A DNA stretch of 64,000 bases. Source: Carposina sasakii (taxonomy: Eukaryota; Arthropoda; Insecta; Lepidoptera; Carposinidae). The notes below the pieces were generated by a model. The model had not been told where the DNA came from, made no database searches, and worked only from the letters and a program-made list of their open reading frames with translations. Shown here piece by piece: positions 23,741-33,345 of this stretch; positions within the stretch are counted from its first letter, which is position 1; every line of letters starts with the position of its first letter. A program made the translations under genes and the position numbers. The DNA lies in assembly GCA_014607495.2 (NCBI GenBank), contig CP053160.1, forward strand, positions 3,348,001 to 3,412,000. The letters are read 5' to 3'.

Positions 23741-24130
23741 CAGAGTGATTTTTGATCGTCAACGTTCCCGAAAACTACGGAACCTCCTCATCATCACGAT
23801 CATTTTTCTCCATGGAATCATACCTGGAAAGTGTCTGGTTTCCAAAATATTAGGGTCCAAAGTTGAGTAAATAGACTGCGTTTTTCTGCATAAATGCACA
23901 TTGACGCGTGTAGCAAGATTTTTTATAATTAATAATAAATAAATAATTAATATCTGTCTATGAAAAAACTAGTATAAACACTGGACACTATAAATTTCAC
24001 CCGATGAAGTAATAAAAAAATAAATAAAAAAAATTTACATCGTTTCCCAGCATTTTTTTGGCATAAACTTACTTTATTTGATATATAGAGTACGTACCCT
24101 TCGTTAAGGGTGGCAACGAAAAACATCCTG
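23741..24130 (+). mobile_element. M3 MITE, copy 1 (390 bp)
   Basis: Flanked by TA at 23739-23740 and 24131-24132, with ends CAGAGTGATTTTTG and, inverted, CAGGATGTTTTTCG. Internal blocks such as 'tggtttccaaaatattaggg', 'catcgtttcccagcattttt' and 'gtacgtacccttcgttaagg' recur at 45586-46518 and, inverted, at 59175-59549. No transposase frame. TA duplication and CAGGGTGT-like ends suggest an IS630-Tc1-mariner-type mobiliser, which is an inference. Confidence 0.75.
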
Positions 24131-25235
24131 TAGATTTATATTTTTTTGATGGCACTTTACAAAAAATCTCACTAGTTCGACGAAAGAATTAATAGTTCAA
24201 TCTACAGACAATAGATGTACTTGGTTTTAGTAATTGTTTCCTTGTGGACTCTATTTTTATAATTGCTCAGAACTAAGTAGGTACCTATTTCTAACTCTAT
24301 CCAAACTCTGCAAACTGTAGACTAGTCCTTTGATGGTATTAATAGTATGTCATGAACGGGTTAAGTTCTTGCTACTCCTACTTAAGTAGTCGTACACAAG
24401 TAGCTGTACCTAGCGACTATTATGATTCGATAATTACAACTTATATATAACCTGTTTCAATCAGATTTGGACAATATATTCTGTTATTCCTGAGTTTTCC
24501 AAGTTGAGTTTTCATGAAGAACGGGTACTATCAAAAACTTATTGTAATAGTAATCAAATATAATTTTTTATTACATGGTTTAATCTACCGTCTGATATCT
24601 TCGGAATCAATGAAATGACAGATAACAAGAATAACAACTTTTGATTATTACGATTTAGCACTGAATTTACAAAGCCATAAAACTAGTTAACAAATTTTTG
24701 TTAAACCCTCGTTTTTCATTATTCCTGCTCAAATAGATGTGGAATAGTAAGTACACAGACGTGTTGCAGTTCAAATGGTAGGTACTTACCGCATACCACT
24801 CACTGCAACCTATTCACACACTACCGACGTCACCGTGAGTAGTCAGTTTAGGGCTATTAAAGATCTTTTATTAGATTCGATTGGTGAGAAAATGTATTGA
24901 TAGACACTACGTTGAATAACACCTATTTAGTGGTAATAAAAAGTGTTCAAGCTTCAACATGTGAACTAAAATTGTTGAGAATGTGTTTTGTTGTAGGAGT
25001 AGCAAATTCTATTTGAATCCAGTGTAATGCTTGTTGAATACTGAGATCCGAATTTTCATTTTTGAAAATATATTTTAAGGTACTTAACGCTATCTCAGTA
25101 GGTAGTATTGAAGCAACATTAGGGTACATTTAATTAAGTTAATATAACATCCTAAAACGAGGAGATGTGTATGTAACAATGAAGCTCTGAATTCATATTG
25201 TGAAGCATTCAGATACGTTTTGTATTAAATTAAGC
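24131..25235. other. Nothing recognised
   Basis: AT-rich; the minus open frame at 24947-25129 shows no family resemblance. Confidence 0.45.
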
Positions 25236-25552
25236 ACTGATGATGATGATGATGGTCTCCGACCGTATTTCGGCCAAGGCGACCAATCTCTACGGAGATT
25301 GGTCAGGTACGCAGGAGATATTATAGTGCACAAGTGTGTGCGCAAACACAGATGCACTCTCTATTCCGTTACTCTCGTAGTCCGATGGGACGGAAAGCCG
25401 ACACGACCGGAGAGAGATCAGGCGCAGGACCAACGGTTTTACGTGCTTTTCGAGGCACAATTTTGCAACATTAAAATCTGTACATGAAATAAATTGATTG
25501 GTACAGGCCCGTGACTGGGATCGAACTTACGCCTCCCGCTTGGAAGGTGCAC
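25236..25552 (-). mobile_element. S2 composite SINE, minus strand
   Basis: Colinear with 51115-51465. On the minus strand it has a tRNA-like head (B box complementary to 'gactgggatcgaacttacgc'), a body with 'gtgcgcaaacacagatgcac' and 'ccgatgggacggaaagccga', and an (ATC)n tail (GATGATGATGATGATG on the plus strand at 25239 onward). The first part of the tRNA head is missing beyond 25552. An open frame of 95 codons on the plus strand is an accident of the repeat. Confidence 0.75.
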
Positions 25553-26013
25553 TAACAATCAATATAAAGGTAAACACTAATTCATAAACATAGCCTTGCC
25601 TTTATAACTACAAATTAAAGTTTAACTCAACTATCTAAGTAAATAAAACAATATGTTGATAACAGTAGCACTGATTGTTGACTACAGGAAGGTCGTATGC
25701 AAATGAGACCTAGACTAGGTTCGTTAGTCTAAGTACTAGTGCGGTCTGGAGTACTTTATTATACAAATATCTTAATAAATTAGCTAGAATGGTCTATATA
25801 ACTGCTGTAGTTAATTAATAAACAGGGCACAATGATTGAAAATAGGCTTGTTTTAGCCGCAAAAGGAGTTTGTCCACATTGCCTAGTTTTAATCAGTTGT
25901 TTTATGATCGTAAATAAACAGTTATTGATAAAATTTTAATTTTTATAGTACTATTTATCCCTAAATTTTTCGTAAATTTTCTTCGTACCTGTATGTTTGG
26001 TCCATGTGAAATT

Positions 26014-26959
26014 GAGTCTTCCGGCGACTCGGACCGCTCGAAACTCGGACCGCGGTCCCAGTTGTACAGTCACCAGAAAATTTTTAATACCAAAATATTG
26101 TAGGCAATCCAATAACAATGCATCACTACAGTAGTATTTATTTTACCTCTCTCGATCCCTCGCGAAGTATACAGTAGAATACTACACGTTGTATCCAAAT
26201 TGCCGGTTTTTATAATATGGAAAAACGATTGTACAAGAAACGGAATAATTCTGTTGGAGCAAGAAAAGTAACTTTCCGTAAAGCAGCCGATGTTGAGGTG
26301 CCTAAAAAGGACCAAAATTTGTTGCTTGCTGACTACAGAGAAAGAAGAAAGCACATTTTAGTGTTCGCTGGTGAAGAAATGAAGAAATACATAAAGAAAT
26401 ATAAGCGTTTTTTTATTGATGGCACCTTTTAAATCTGTGTCAATACTTACTATCAACTTCATACGCTACATGCAGATGTAGGAAGTACTAACCCACTTGA
26501 ATATTGTTCATGTAGCATATTCATTGCTATATAATTTTAGTATAAGATAATTAATAATTAATATGTAAAAGGCAGATTTTTTTATTTGAAATTTGTTATT
26601 AAACTTTTTATAAGTAACTGGTATGATAAACAGATTATGATTTTTTTAAATGTTTGTTTAAGTTAAAAAAAAAATATTGTTATTTTAATTTATAGTACCC
26701 TACATAATTGTTATTTGTATATGGTATTGAAACTGATATTTTTTCAACAATTTGTCGGATTTAAAACGATTTTCATAAAAAAATGTTTTTTATTTAAATT
26801 ATTTTTCTTCTGACTGTACTACAAATCGATCAGAACAATAGATTTTTTTATCCATATTGAGCGTGGTCCCAGTCGCCGGAAGAAAAATATTAAATTTAAT
26901 AGATCCGGCGATTGGGACCGCGGTTCGAGTTTCGAGTGGTCCGAGTCGCCGGAAGACTC
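26014..26959 (+). mobile_element. MULE-type DNA transposon, internally deleted (946 bp)
   Basis: Long terminal inverted repeats of about 46 bp begin GAGTCTTCCGGCGACTCGGA on both ends, with about 2 mismatches inward to GGTCCCA. The left flank 'gtgaaatt' (26006-26013) and right flank 'gtaaaatt' (26960-26967) match at 7 of 8 bases, compatible with an 8-9 bp target duplication of Mutator-like elements. The interior carries a transposase fragment at 26217-26432 and then AT-rich sequence. The right subterminal region has an extra inverted block ('gtcgccgg'/'ccggcgat') around 26870-26920. It is non-autonomous as it stands. Confidence 0.8.
26217..26520 (+). pseudogene. MULE transposase fragment
   Basis: A 71-codon open frame starts MEKRLYKKRNNSVGARKV and ends in FFIDGTF at a TAA (26430-26432). 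'DGTF' marks the start of the MULE transposase catalytic domain, with its Asp as the first acidic residue of the DDE triad. Translating past the stop in the same frame continues with YYQLHTLHADVGSTNPLEY, which resembles the family's continuation after DGTF (a Q-L-x-T-x-H-x-D run), so the stop is an interruption and not the natural end. The rest of the catalytic domain is missing. The N-terminal part is lysine-rich. Function as an enzyme is excluded. Confidence 0.7.
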
Positions 26960-27255
26960 GTAAAATTTCCGAGAGAGAGTTAAAACTTCAAAATAAATAG
27001 AAGAAATCCGTGATATTATTTATAGTTAATATGATTTCAATTTGACTTTATGTTGTACAGTTTATAACGGTATCAAGGAACACTGATGTAACTGATCCGA
27101 GTAAAAGCCCGATATAAATTCGAAGAATGACTTCATTTATGATATCAGCTCTCCATTGCGGAACGGTATATCATTAACTGTAAAGCAAGAAAGTGTATAA
27201 AATTTTCAATTAGTCTCCCGAGCGTTAAAATTTAATTTATTATTACAAAAATGTA

Positions 27256-27279
27256 AGGTACCTGCGGCAAATAAGGCCC
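27256..27279 (+). repeat. Left terminal inverted repeat of the pogo-like element
   Basis: 24 bp beginning AGGTACCTGCGG and ending AAATAAGGCCC, a perfect inverted match to 30368-30391, preceded by the TA duplication. Confidence 0.95.
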
Positions 27280-27809
27280 ACCTAATTTTAAAACCAAATA
27301 ACTCAGAAATTATTGTAAAAAAATTAAAGAAGTCTAGTTCATATGAATGTTTCTTTATTTGCGATTAAAATAAAAGGTTAATAGTAATACAAAAATCAGT
27401 ATGGAAAGAAACATAACCATTTTTAAAAACACTTACCGTGGGCCTTATTAAACTACCATAGTAAATTAAGGCCCGAAAATAATTTTTTATTTTCTTATGA
27501 AATAATCAACGAAACATAATGTTTATGGCACTTTTCAGCTAATAGAACAAATAAAAATGTTTTCTTCACATAATCATAAGAGATAATAACAATGGGCCTT
27601 TTTATCCCCTAGGGGGTAATAAGGCCACTGATTAAGTTATCACAACATTTCTTATACTAAGACTAGTAATAACATATTCTAAATCAGACTTTTGATTAGG
27701 AACTGTTGGAATTAAATTAGTTTAGAAGTTATCGTACTTCAACCACTAAGAATTTACCATTATACACACAAATATTTAGGAAAAATAGGTACTCCTTTGG
27801 GAACTATAC
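27280..27809. other. Subterminal region with repeated TAAGGCCC motifs
   Basis: Non-coding left end of the element. GGGCCTTATTA occurs inverted at about 27440-27450, TTAAGGCCC at 27466-27474, and GGGCCTTTTT plus AATAAGGCCAC at 27596-27635. Equivalent copies lie at the other end (29972-30011, 30349-30391). Such subterminal repeats are plausible transposase binding sites. The 3' UTR of the transcript also falls here. Confidence 0.6.
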
Positions 27810-28574
27810 TTATTCATCACAGTTTTGACAGTAAAAAAAATCTTTATCATTTTTGGTTAGCCCTAGGCATTCTTCGTGGTACCATATTCTGCATTTAACA
27901 CACTGTCTCATATCAGACACACGATTTTCATTGCAAGCTGGGCAGAACCAAGATTCCTCTACCGATAGATTGCTTCTTTTTCTTTTATCCCCTTTAGATC
28001 GTTTCTTTTTTTCATTTTCAGTCTTCTTCTGTGATTCTTTGGGTTTTCTTTTCTTTGTCAACTTATTTTCTTTCAATGTTTCTTGTTCCTTAAACAGATC
28101 TTTGGTGACTCGTTGGCCTTTATAATTGATAGCTTTTCTCCTAGTTTTATTCTTTGTCACAGCGTAGTTTGGCGTTGGCAGTAGTTCTTGAAAAGGAGAC
28201 CTAAATTTATTGTCTTTGAGGTTCGCCAAAGGTACGTTGTCATCAGAACCAAAATCATCGCTGTCTTCGATATTTTCTTCAGAACCATATATATTATCCA
28301 TGGCCAGTGATGATTTGTTTAATGCCAGTTGTGTTATCTGCAATTCAATATTTGTTTCAGAGTCTGTCTCGGATCCTGAGCTGTAAATTATTGGACGACG
28401 ATATATAGGAGCCCTGTGAAGTCCTGAAGTGGATGGTTTTGGTGACTGGGTCGGAGTAACAATGATTTGTGCCTTCTTTGGTGTTGTTTCTACATCATTC
28501 AAGATCTTTTCAGATGATTGAATAGTGTCTTCATGCTCTTGGTTAGTTAAGACCGACAAATTATTTAAATCCAT
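27810..28574 (-). CDS. C-terminal PHD-finger part of the pogo-like transposase
   Basis: 254 codons from the ATG at 28574, although the same frame is open further upstream to about 28655, indicating it is the tail of the transposase read in a shifted frame. The first 160 residues are acidic and Ser/Thr-rich, probably disordered. Residues about 170-205 form a lysine/arginine-rich nuclear-localisation-like segment (KKRKPKESQKK, KKKRSKGDKRKR). Residues about 208-253 form a PHD finger with the Cys4-His-Cys3 pattern (WFCPAC, CVKC, WYHEECLG, FFYCQNC). PHD fingers often read histone tails, so the domain may direct integration or chromatin contact, which is an inference. PHD tails are known in insect pogo/Tigger-like proteins. 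Confidence 0.8.
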   Translation of the reverse strand: MDLNNLSVLTNQEHEDTIQSSEKILNDVETTPKKAQIIVTPTQSPKPSTSGLHRAPIYRRPIIYSSGSETDSETNIELQITQLALNKSSLAMDNIYGSEENIEDSDDFGSDDNVPLANLKDNKFRSPFQELLPTPNYAVTKNKTRRKAINYKGQRVTKDLFKEQETLKENKLTKKRKPKESQKKTENEKKKRSKGDKRKRSNLSVEESWFCPACNENRVSDMRQCVKCRIWYHEECLGLTKNDKDFFYCQNCDE

Positions 28575-28618
28575 GGCGCTTTGAGCAGGACTTTTCTCGG
28601 GTAAATCAGGAACTTGCT

Positions 28619-29920
28619 CTAAATGAGATTGAGAATCATCCTCGTTCGAAACTGTTCTTCTGGCTGATTGACAGTATAATTATCTGGATGATCTGTGTCT
28701 GAGCCTACTAAAGCGCTGGGTTCTGTTGGTGGAGGCAGCTCTGTTAAAATTGATGGAGCAAATGCCTCGTCAGGCAATATGTCAGGGTTGAAAGGGTACA
28801 AGCCCGTAGCTCGAAAACCGTTTACTATATTGTCGTGAGTCAAACACTGTGACCACACCTTTGTGAAAATTGTATTAAAACTGGTTTTCGTTATGTGTCT
28901 TTCAGGATTTTGGTACATGTATCTTAAAACCTCTTGATCCCAATAATGTTCAAACGACTTATTCACAGATTTGTCCAGAGGTTGCAGCTCGTGCGTAGTA
29001 TTACTCGGGAGACAATACAGGACTATGTCATGCCGGTCTGCTTCCTCAACGATCGTGTAATCTAAGTGCGATGACGCTCCATCGAAGATCAACAAAATTT
29101 TTCCTTGAGTCTTATATTTTGCCAAATGTTTAATGAACTCCACGAATAGTTCAGTTGTCATGCTCCCTTTTGCTGACATCTTCACGAAACTCCCCGCGGG
29201 TAAATTGTCACTGAATTCAGGTTTCTGCCTCTGTCCTTTAAATATTATCATCGGTGGAATAGCGGTCCCGATAGCATTGACACACATTGCGATCGTGACA
29301 TTTTGAGCATGCTCTGGCGCTATTAAATGGACTCGTCGAGCTCCTCTTTGTGCTAGAACAGTCTGTTGACTATGAACAGTCAACCGACATCCCTTTTCAT
29401 CTATGTTGTAAAGCCTTTGCGGGTGTGTTATAATTTCAAGCTCGTCATAAATTTTTTTGATTTCTGAGAAGTGTTGGCTAACGATTGGTCTGTTTAGCTT
29501 TTGCGCCCTAGCTGGATTCATGAACTGTGCCTTTCTCTTTGAAATTTCTGGATGCCGTTTCAAAAATATCTTTAGCCAGTCTTTGCCAGCAAGGCCAATG
29601 TCTGCGTTGAAGTTATGTTTTAGCTCATATATTTCACAAAAGATGAATGCTTGTCTGCGAATAAGCTTTGGAGTAAGTGGCATCCCTATATTTGCAAATC
29701 TTATGATTCTGTTGACAAGATCACATTCTTGAGCTTCAGTCATAATTGAACGGCGTCCTAAACATCGCATTGTATTTCCACTTTTCAAGTGGTTCCTTAG
29801 CGTACGTCTAGGTATATTATATCGCTCTGCTGCACCACGCTGCGTCAACTGCCCTCGTTGTACGGCTGCCATAGCAGAACGCAAGTTTTCTTGAGTCCAC
29901 GGAGCTCGACGTGGAGGCAT
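28619..29920 (-). CDS. pogo/Tigger-like transposase (HTH_psq, CENP-B, DDD)
   Basis: 433 codons from the MPPRRAPW start at 29920; the upstream in-frame ATG at 29947 lies inside a predicted intron, so I prefer the second. Residues about 5-52 form a pipsqueak-type helix-turn-helix (QRGAAERYNIPRRTLRNHL). Residues about 60-140 match a CENP-B-type DNA-binding domain (GKDWLKIFLKRHPEIS). The catalytic core has Asp174 (YNIDEKG), Asp280 (LIFDGASSH) and Asp316 (LQPLDKSVNKSFEHYW), a DD35D arrangement typical of pogo. It would cut the element at its inverted repeats and insert at TA. The frame closes at 28619 after a run that leaves the PHD frame by one base, so the C-terminus is abnormal but the catalytic domain is whole. 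Confidence 0.92.
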   Translation of the reverse strand: MPPRRAPWTQENLRSAMAAVQRGQLTQRGAAERYNIPRRTLRNHLKSGNTMRCLGRRSIMTEAQECDLVNRIIRFANIGMPLTPKLIRRQAFIFCEIYELKHNFNADIGLAGKDWLKIFLKRHPEISKRKAQFMNPARAQKLNRPIVSQHFSEIKKIYDELEIITHPQRLYNIDEKGCRLTVHSQQTVLAQRGARRVHLIAPEHAQNVTIAMCVNAIGTAIPPMIIFKGQRQKPEFSDNLPAGSFVKMSAKGSMTTELFVEFIKHLAKYKTQGKILLIFDGASSHLDYTIVEEADRHDIVLYCLPSNTTHELQPLDKSVNKSFEHYWDQEVLRYMYQNPERHITKTSFNTIFTKVWSQCLTHDNIVNGFRATGLYPFNPDILPDEAFAPSILTELPPPTEPSALVGSDTDHPDNYTVNQPEEQFRTRMILNLI

Positions 29921-29931
29921 TTTTATTCGAT

Positions 29932-30163
29932 CTGTGAGTAGAAACAAAAATCAAGTTGTATAACAAAGGTCGGTTAATAAGGCCCATGACCTACTGTAGT
30001 GGGCCTTATTAGACGCATAACATGCTTTATAAAATCATCAATTTAGAACGAAATTAAACACTTATTTTTGATTAATAGCATAGAAAATAACTAATTTGAT
30101 GTGTAATGTTTAATAAAATTACGTTACTTTATAGCTTAATAACAATTAAATCAAAATACTTAC
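29932..30163 (-). other. 5'-UTR intron of the transposase
   Basis: On the minus strand a consensus donor GTAAGT (30163-30158) follows 'ataaagaaat', and an acceptor with a pyrimidine-rich tract ends in CAG (29934-29932). The transposase ATG is 12 nt into the next exon. The intron would be 232 bp. Two GGCCTTATTA-type motifs (29972-30011) lie in it. Confidence 0.6.
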
Positions 30164-30367
30164 ATTTCTTTATCACCAAATTTTATAAATCCGAGCGGTG
30201 TAGCGCACCCTGTCACAAATCGTTCACTACTAGCAAGAGGGCGGCGCGCGGCGGCCGCGCGCTACCAACACAGCGAACCTAACGGTCTTGTGCATCTGTG
30301 AGTCAAGTTCGAACCGGAATTGAAATATTTTAGCGCGAGTTTTCAAATGTGGGCTTTATTACCCTCC
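30164..30367 (-). promoter_or_regulatory. CpG-rich 5' region of the transposase
   Basis: Contains 'gggcggcgcgcggcggccgc' (30239-30258) in an otherwise AT-rich element, followed on the minus strand by the predicted non-coding first exon. No TATA box was identified. The last 20 bp repeat the TAAGGCCC motif. Promoter role is inferred from position and composition. Confidence 0.45.
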
Positions 30368-30393
30368 GGGCCTTATTTGCCGCAGGTACCTTA

Positions 30394-30980
30394 TTTATTG
30401 TGATTAAGAAACCATGTCGAGGTGATATTATTATGACATAGCTCGTTTAATTTGTATCGAAATGTCGGATGTACAGTATGTACATGCGGAGTTAGTAATC
30501 GATTCGCAGTGCGGTGCCGAGAAAACGCATCGAGAGTATCGAGAAGTTATTAAGATATCTCGAATGATGCGAGTAATCAATGTAATTATATGTCTTCAAG
30601 TGGCAGCAGAAGCACTTATGTCGGTGAAAGCAATGCGAACGAGATTCGAACGCGATGCGAATTACTGAATGCTTCTAAATCGGTCAGTTCCAACAGAATA
30701 GGGGCACCGCTACTGTTGCTACATTTCCTTTAAATTGCCGTAGTTATGTTATCAATACCATAATATTATAGTAATCAAATGGATAGTGCTGTTACGTTAC
30801 AGCTAATTGTATCCTACGCCTGCTTATGTAGAAAAGGTATTGGCTTATATGTAACGTCTAGGTGGTAAAATGAGGTACTTAATTACTTAAAGAACTGTGT
30901 ATCTTATAAAGGAACTGATACTAGTATTATTCAGCTAGTGGCTCTTAAGGTTAATTCAAGAAAACGATTATCTAATAACT
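30394..30980. other. Nothing recognised
   Basis: The plus open frame 30462-30668 (68 codons) is not recognisable and has no splice or promoter support. Confidence 0.4.
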
Positions 30981-31224
30981 TTACTAATGGACGCCCGCGA
31001 CTTCGTCCGCGTGGACTGCAGAAGAAACAAAATGTCGCAATTATCCGGGATAAAATATTTTCCCGGGATATAAAGTAGCCTATGCGTTAATCTAGGGTGT
31101 CAGTTACCTCGATACCAAATTTTATTTAAATCGCTCAAGTCGTTTTTACGTGAAAGAGTAACAAACATCCATCCATCCATCCATCCAAACACACAAAATT
31201 TCGAGTTTATAATATTATAGTAAG
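30981..31224 (+). repeat. H repeat copy with (CATC)n
   Basis: 'gacgcccgcgacttcgtccg' and 'aaagtagcctatgcg' match the H repeat at 16783. The end carries CATCCATCCATCCATCCATC at 31168-31188, then 'aatattatagtaag'. The tandem tetranucleotide near the end differs from the CAAA units of the other copy. Confidence 0.65.
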
Positions 31225-32697
31225 ATAATATTGGTAAAGTGGGATTTATCTAACTAAAACAAGAATTTTCTATAAGGTTTTTGGCATCGACTTGTTTATC
31301 GGTCATTTGTTCGTGTGGTATGAAGACATGAGGGTTTGCTACACATGTAACATTGTGACATGATGATGCACGACTTCGGCATAAAATTACTTATTGGAAT
31401 AAGCGAGACCACGACGTTGCTTGCAATATATAGGTACCGAAGTATTGCAAGCATGCATATATATGTATATTTGGAGATATTTACTTTGTAAGCCGTAGCA
31501 GCAAATTTTTTGTAATTTTTCAGACATACTTATCCAGTTAGTAGTTAACTTTGGATCTAACATTTGATGTATGAATGAAATTCTTATTAGAATCTTCTCG
31601 AGTAACTATTTAGAAGTAAAAACTTGTAATTTTGTATTTTATTATCAATACTTTTTATTATATAAGTATATTTGTAATAATTAACAAATTTATTGGATAA
31701 AATGAGCAATTACAAACCTAAAATAAAATCGACATTGCACAGTAATTATTTTCCAGGCATAAAAGTATTTATGACTCTCTGGAATTCGGTACACTTATTT
31801 TAATGTACACATTCGTAACGGTGCGTTACTTTACAGTACATTTACGGATTTTGAACTTTCTTATTCAAAACTTATCTTAACTTCCCAGGTTTAGTATTAA
31901 ATTGTTTACATTTTTCTCATAAAATTTCTTACGGTTGTATGTATAGAGTCACGTGAAAATAAATACTTAGGACATATTATAAGTAGATATTACATTAGCC
32001 TTGATGTCAGGTATATTTTTTGTACAAATATATACAGGACTATAGGTATACATCTTATAAGATTATGTCATATAAAGATTCCCAAAGGAACTTAAAAGGT
32101 AATGTCGGCATTAAGTCAGAAAGTGTCGGATGCATGGTGTTTAAAACATTTCCTATCAGAACTTAAAAATTTGTTTTAATTTAATAGCCGTTTACACAAG
32201 TTAATGAAAGTCAAGCAATTTAAGTGATGATACATTTTCTAATAACCCAATAATAACCATAATCCATCAAGGTCAACACACACTAGACTAGTTTTTGACC
32301 GCTCGACCGCCATATTTGATTTTTCCATCGACAGTCACTACAGATAAATAATTCAAATGCGAATAAATAGCTCCGCTAGAGGCGTGGTGCCACCCACATT
32401 ACCTCCGCATTACCAATGCAAATAGAGACTCTTATGCTGTATGCTTTATGTTTGTGCCATAAAGATGTGTTCTATTTTTAATTTATATATAAGATATTGT
32501 ATTTGTTTTTAATATGCAGGTTTTACGTACAAAATGGGTAACATGAACTCTACCTAATCGATACAAAAAATACAAAATTGTTCTTTCTGATATTAATAAC
32601 GTTTGTTACGTATCTGTTCCTTTCGATTTTATACATAGTTGGCATGATGTGCTGAGCCTGAGTTCTATATACTCGTATCGTTGACATAGGACTAGCT
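31225..32697. other. AT-rich stretch, nothing recognised
   Basis: About 1.5 kb without a gene or repeat that I can support. Confidence 0.45.
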
Positions 32698-33345
32698 AGT
32701 TAAATTAAATTTAATTAAATTAAATAGCCTTTTTATTTTCCCATGCAAAATTGTTACATATACATTTAAAATAGATTGAATTAAATTAGGATTAATAATA
32801 TGGTAAAAAAATTAAATTAAAATTATAAATTCATGCATTCTTAGGTATAGTTTTGGGTCCCTCTTCGGGTGAAGGCCTCCTCCAGAGCTTTCCAAGTACT
32901 CCTATCTTGGGCTTTTTGCATCCAGTCTCTATCTGCTGTTTTTATCACTTCGTCGGTCCAGCGTTCTAGTGGCCGTCCTCTGGCCCGGGTGCCTTTCGGT
33001 CCCTGCCATTCTGTCACGACCTTTGTCCATCTTTGGTCTGAGGTGCGTGCTGTGTGACCAGCCCATTTCCACTTTAACTTTAGCGCGTGTTGCAATGCAT
33101 CAATCGCCCCTGTTTCCGATCTGATCAAACTACATCTGATTCTGTCTGTAAGTTTGAGGTTTAGTATACTCCTCTCCATCGCTCTCTGGCACTTCTCGAT
33201 TTTGTCTCTGTTATGCTTGTTGAAGATCCAAGATTGACATCCGTAGGTAAGGCAGGGCAGAAGACATGTGTTCATTATTTTTATCTTTATTTGTGTAGGT
33301 CTAGCTAGTTGCATCCTGTTTAATTTCGGACTTACATATTATACT
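32698..33345 (-). mobile_element. 5'-truncated non-LTR retrotransposon (RTE-like)
   Basis: Minus-strand remnant: end of the polyprotein (32841-33314), a short 3' UTR with AATAAAAAGGC, then a tail of degenerate TTTAA units at 32698-32725. Simple-repeat tails instead of poly(A) and 5' truncation are typical of RTE-type elements. Target duplications were not resolved. Confidence 0.65.
32841..33314 (-). pseudogene. C-terminal fragment of an endonuclease/reverse transcriptase polyprotein
   Basis: 157 codons cover the region after the reverse transcriptase domain. The order of motifs is characteristic of RTE-like and related arthropod endonuclease-reverse transcriptases: MNTCLLPCLTYGCQSW, then LKWKWAGHTAR (W-x-GH-x-x-R), then a GRP..RW.DE.. 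block (RARGRPLERWTDEV) and a final W..A.DR..W..LEEAF. The endonuclease and catalytic YxDD segments are missing. The reading frame continues a few codons upstream of the ATG before a stop, so this ATG is internal to the old protein. It cannot encode a working polymerase. Confidence 0.8.

Larger units (their letters stand above)
27256..30391 (-). mobile_element. pogo/Tigger-like DNA transposon, near-complete (3136 bp)
   Basis: Perfect 24-bp terminal inverted repeats (27256-27279 and 30368-30391) are flanked by TA on both sides (27254-27255, 30392-30393), the duplication expected of the IS630-Tc1-mariner superfamily. The element is read on the minus strand: a CpG-rich promoter and 5' UTR near the right end, a 5'-UTR intron, a transposase with psq/CENP-B and DDD domains, then a PHD-finger tail. 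Copies of a TAATAAGGCCC-type motif lie inside both ends. The one evident lesion is a frame break between transposase and PHD part. Perfect inverted repeats suggest recent activity. Confidence 0.93.

Noticed and set aside
25200..25487. 95-codon plus-strand open frame
   Set aside because: It lies almost wholly inside the minus-strand S2 SINE, and the second full S2 copy does not keep the frame.
27853..29732. Plus-strand open frames opposite the transposase (27853-28125, 29457-29732)
   Set aside because: Antisense shadows of the transposase and PHD frames, without independent signals.
29921..29947. Upstream ATG at 29947 as transposase start
   Set aside because: It lies within the predicted intron, upstream of a good acceptor; the MPPRR start at 29920 matches usual pogo-type N-termini.
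32869..33057. Plus-strand open frame
   Set aside because: Antisense shadow of the RTE-like polyprotein fragment.
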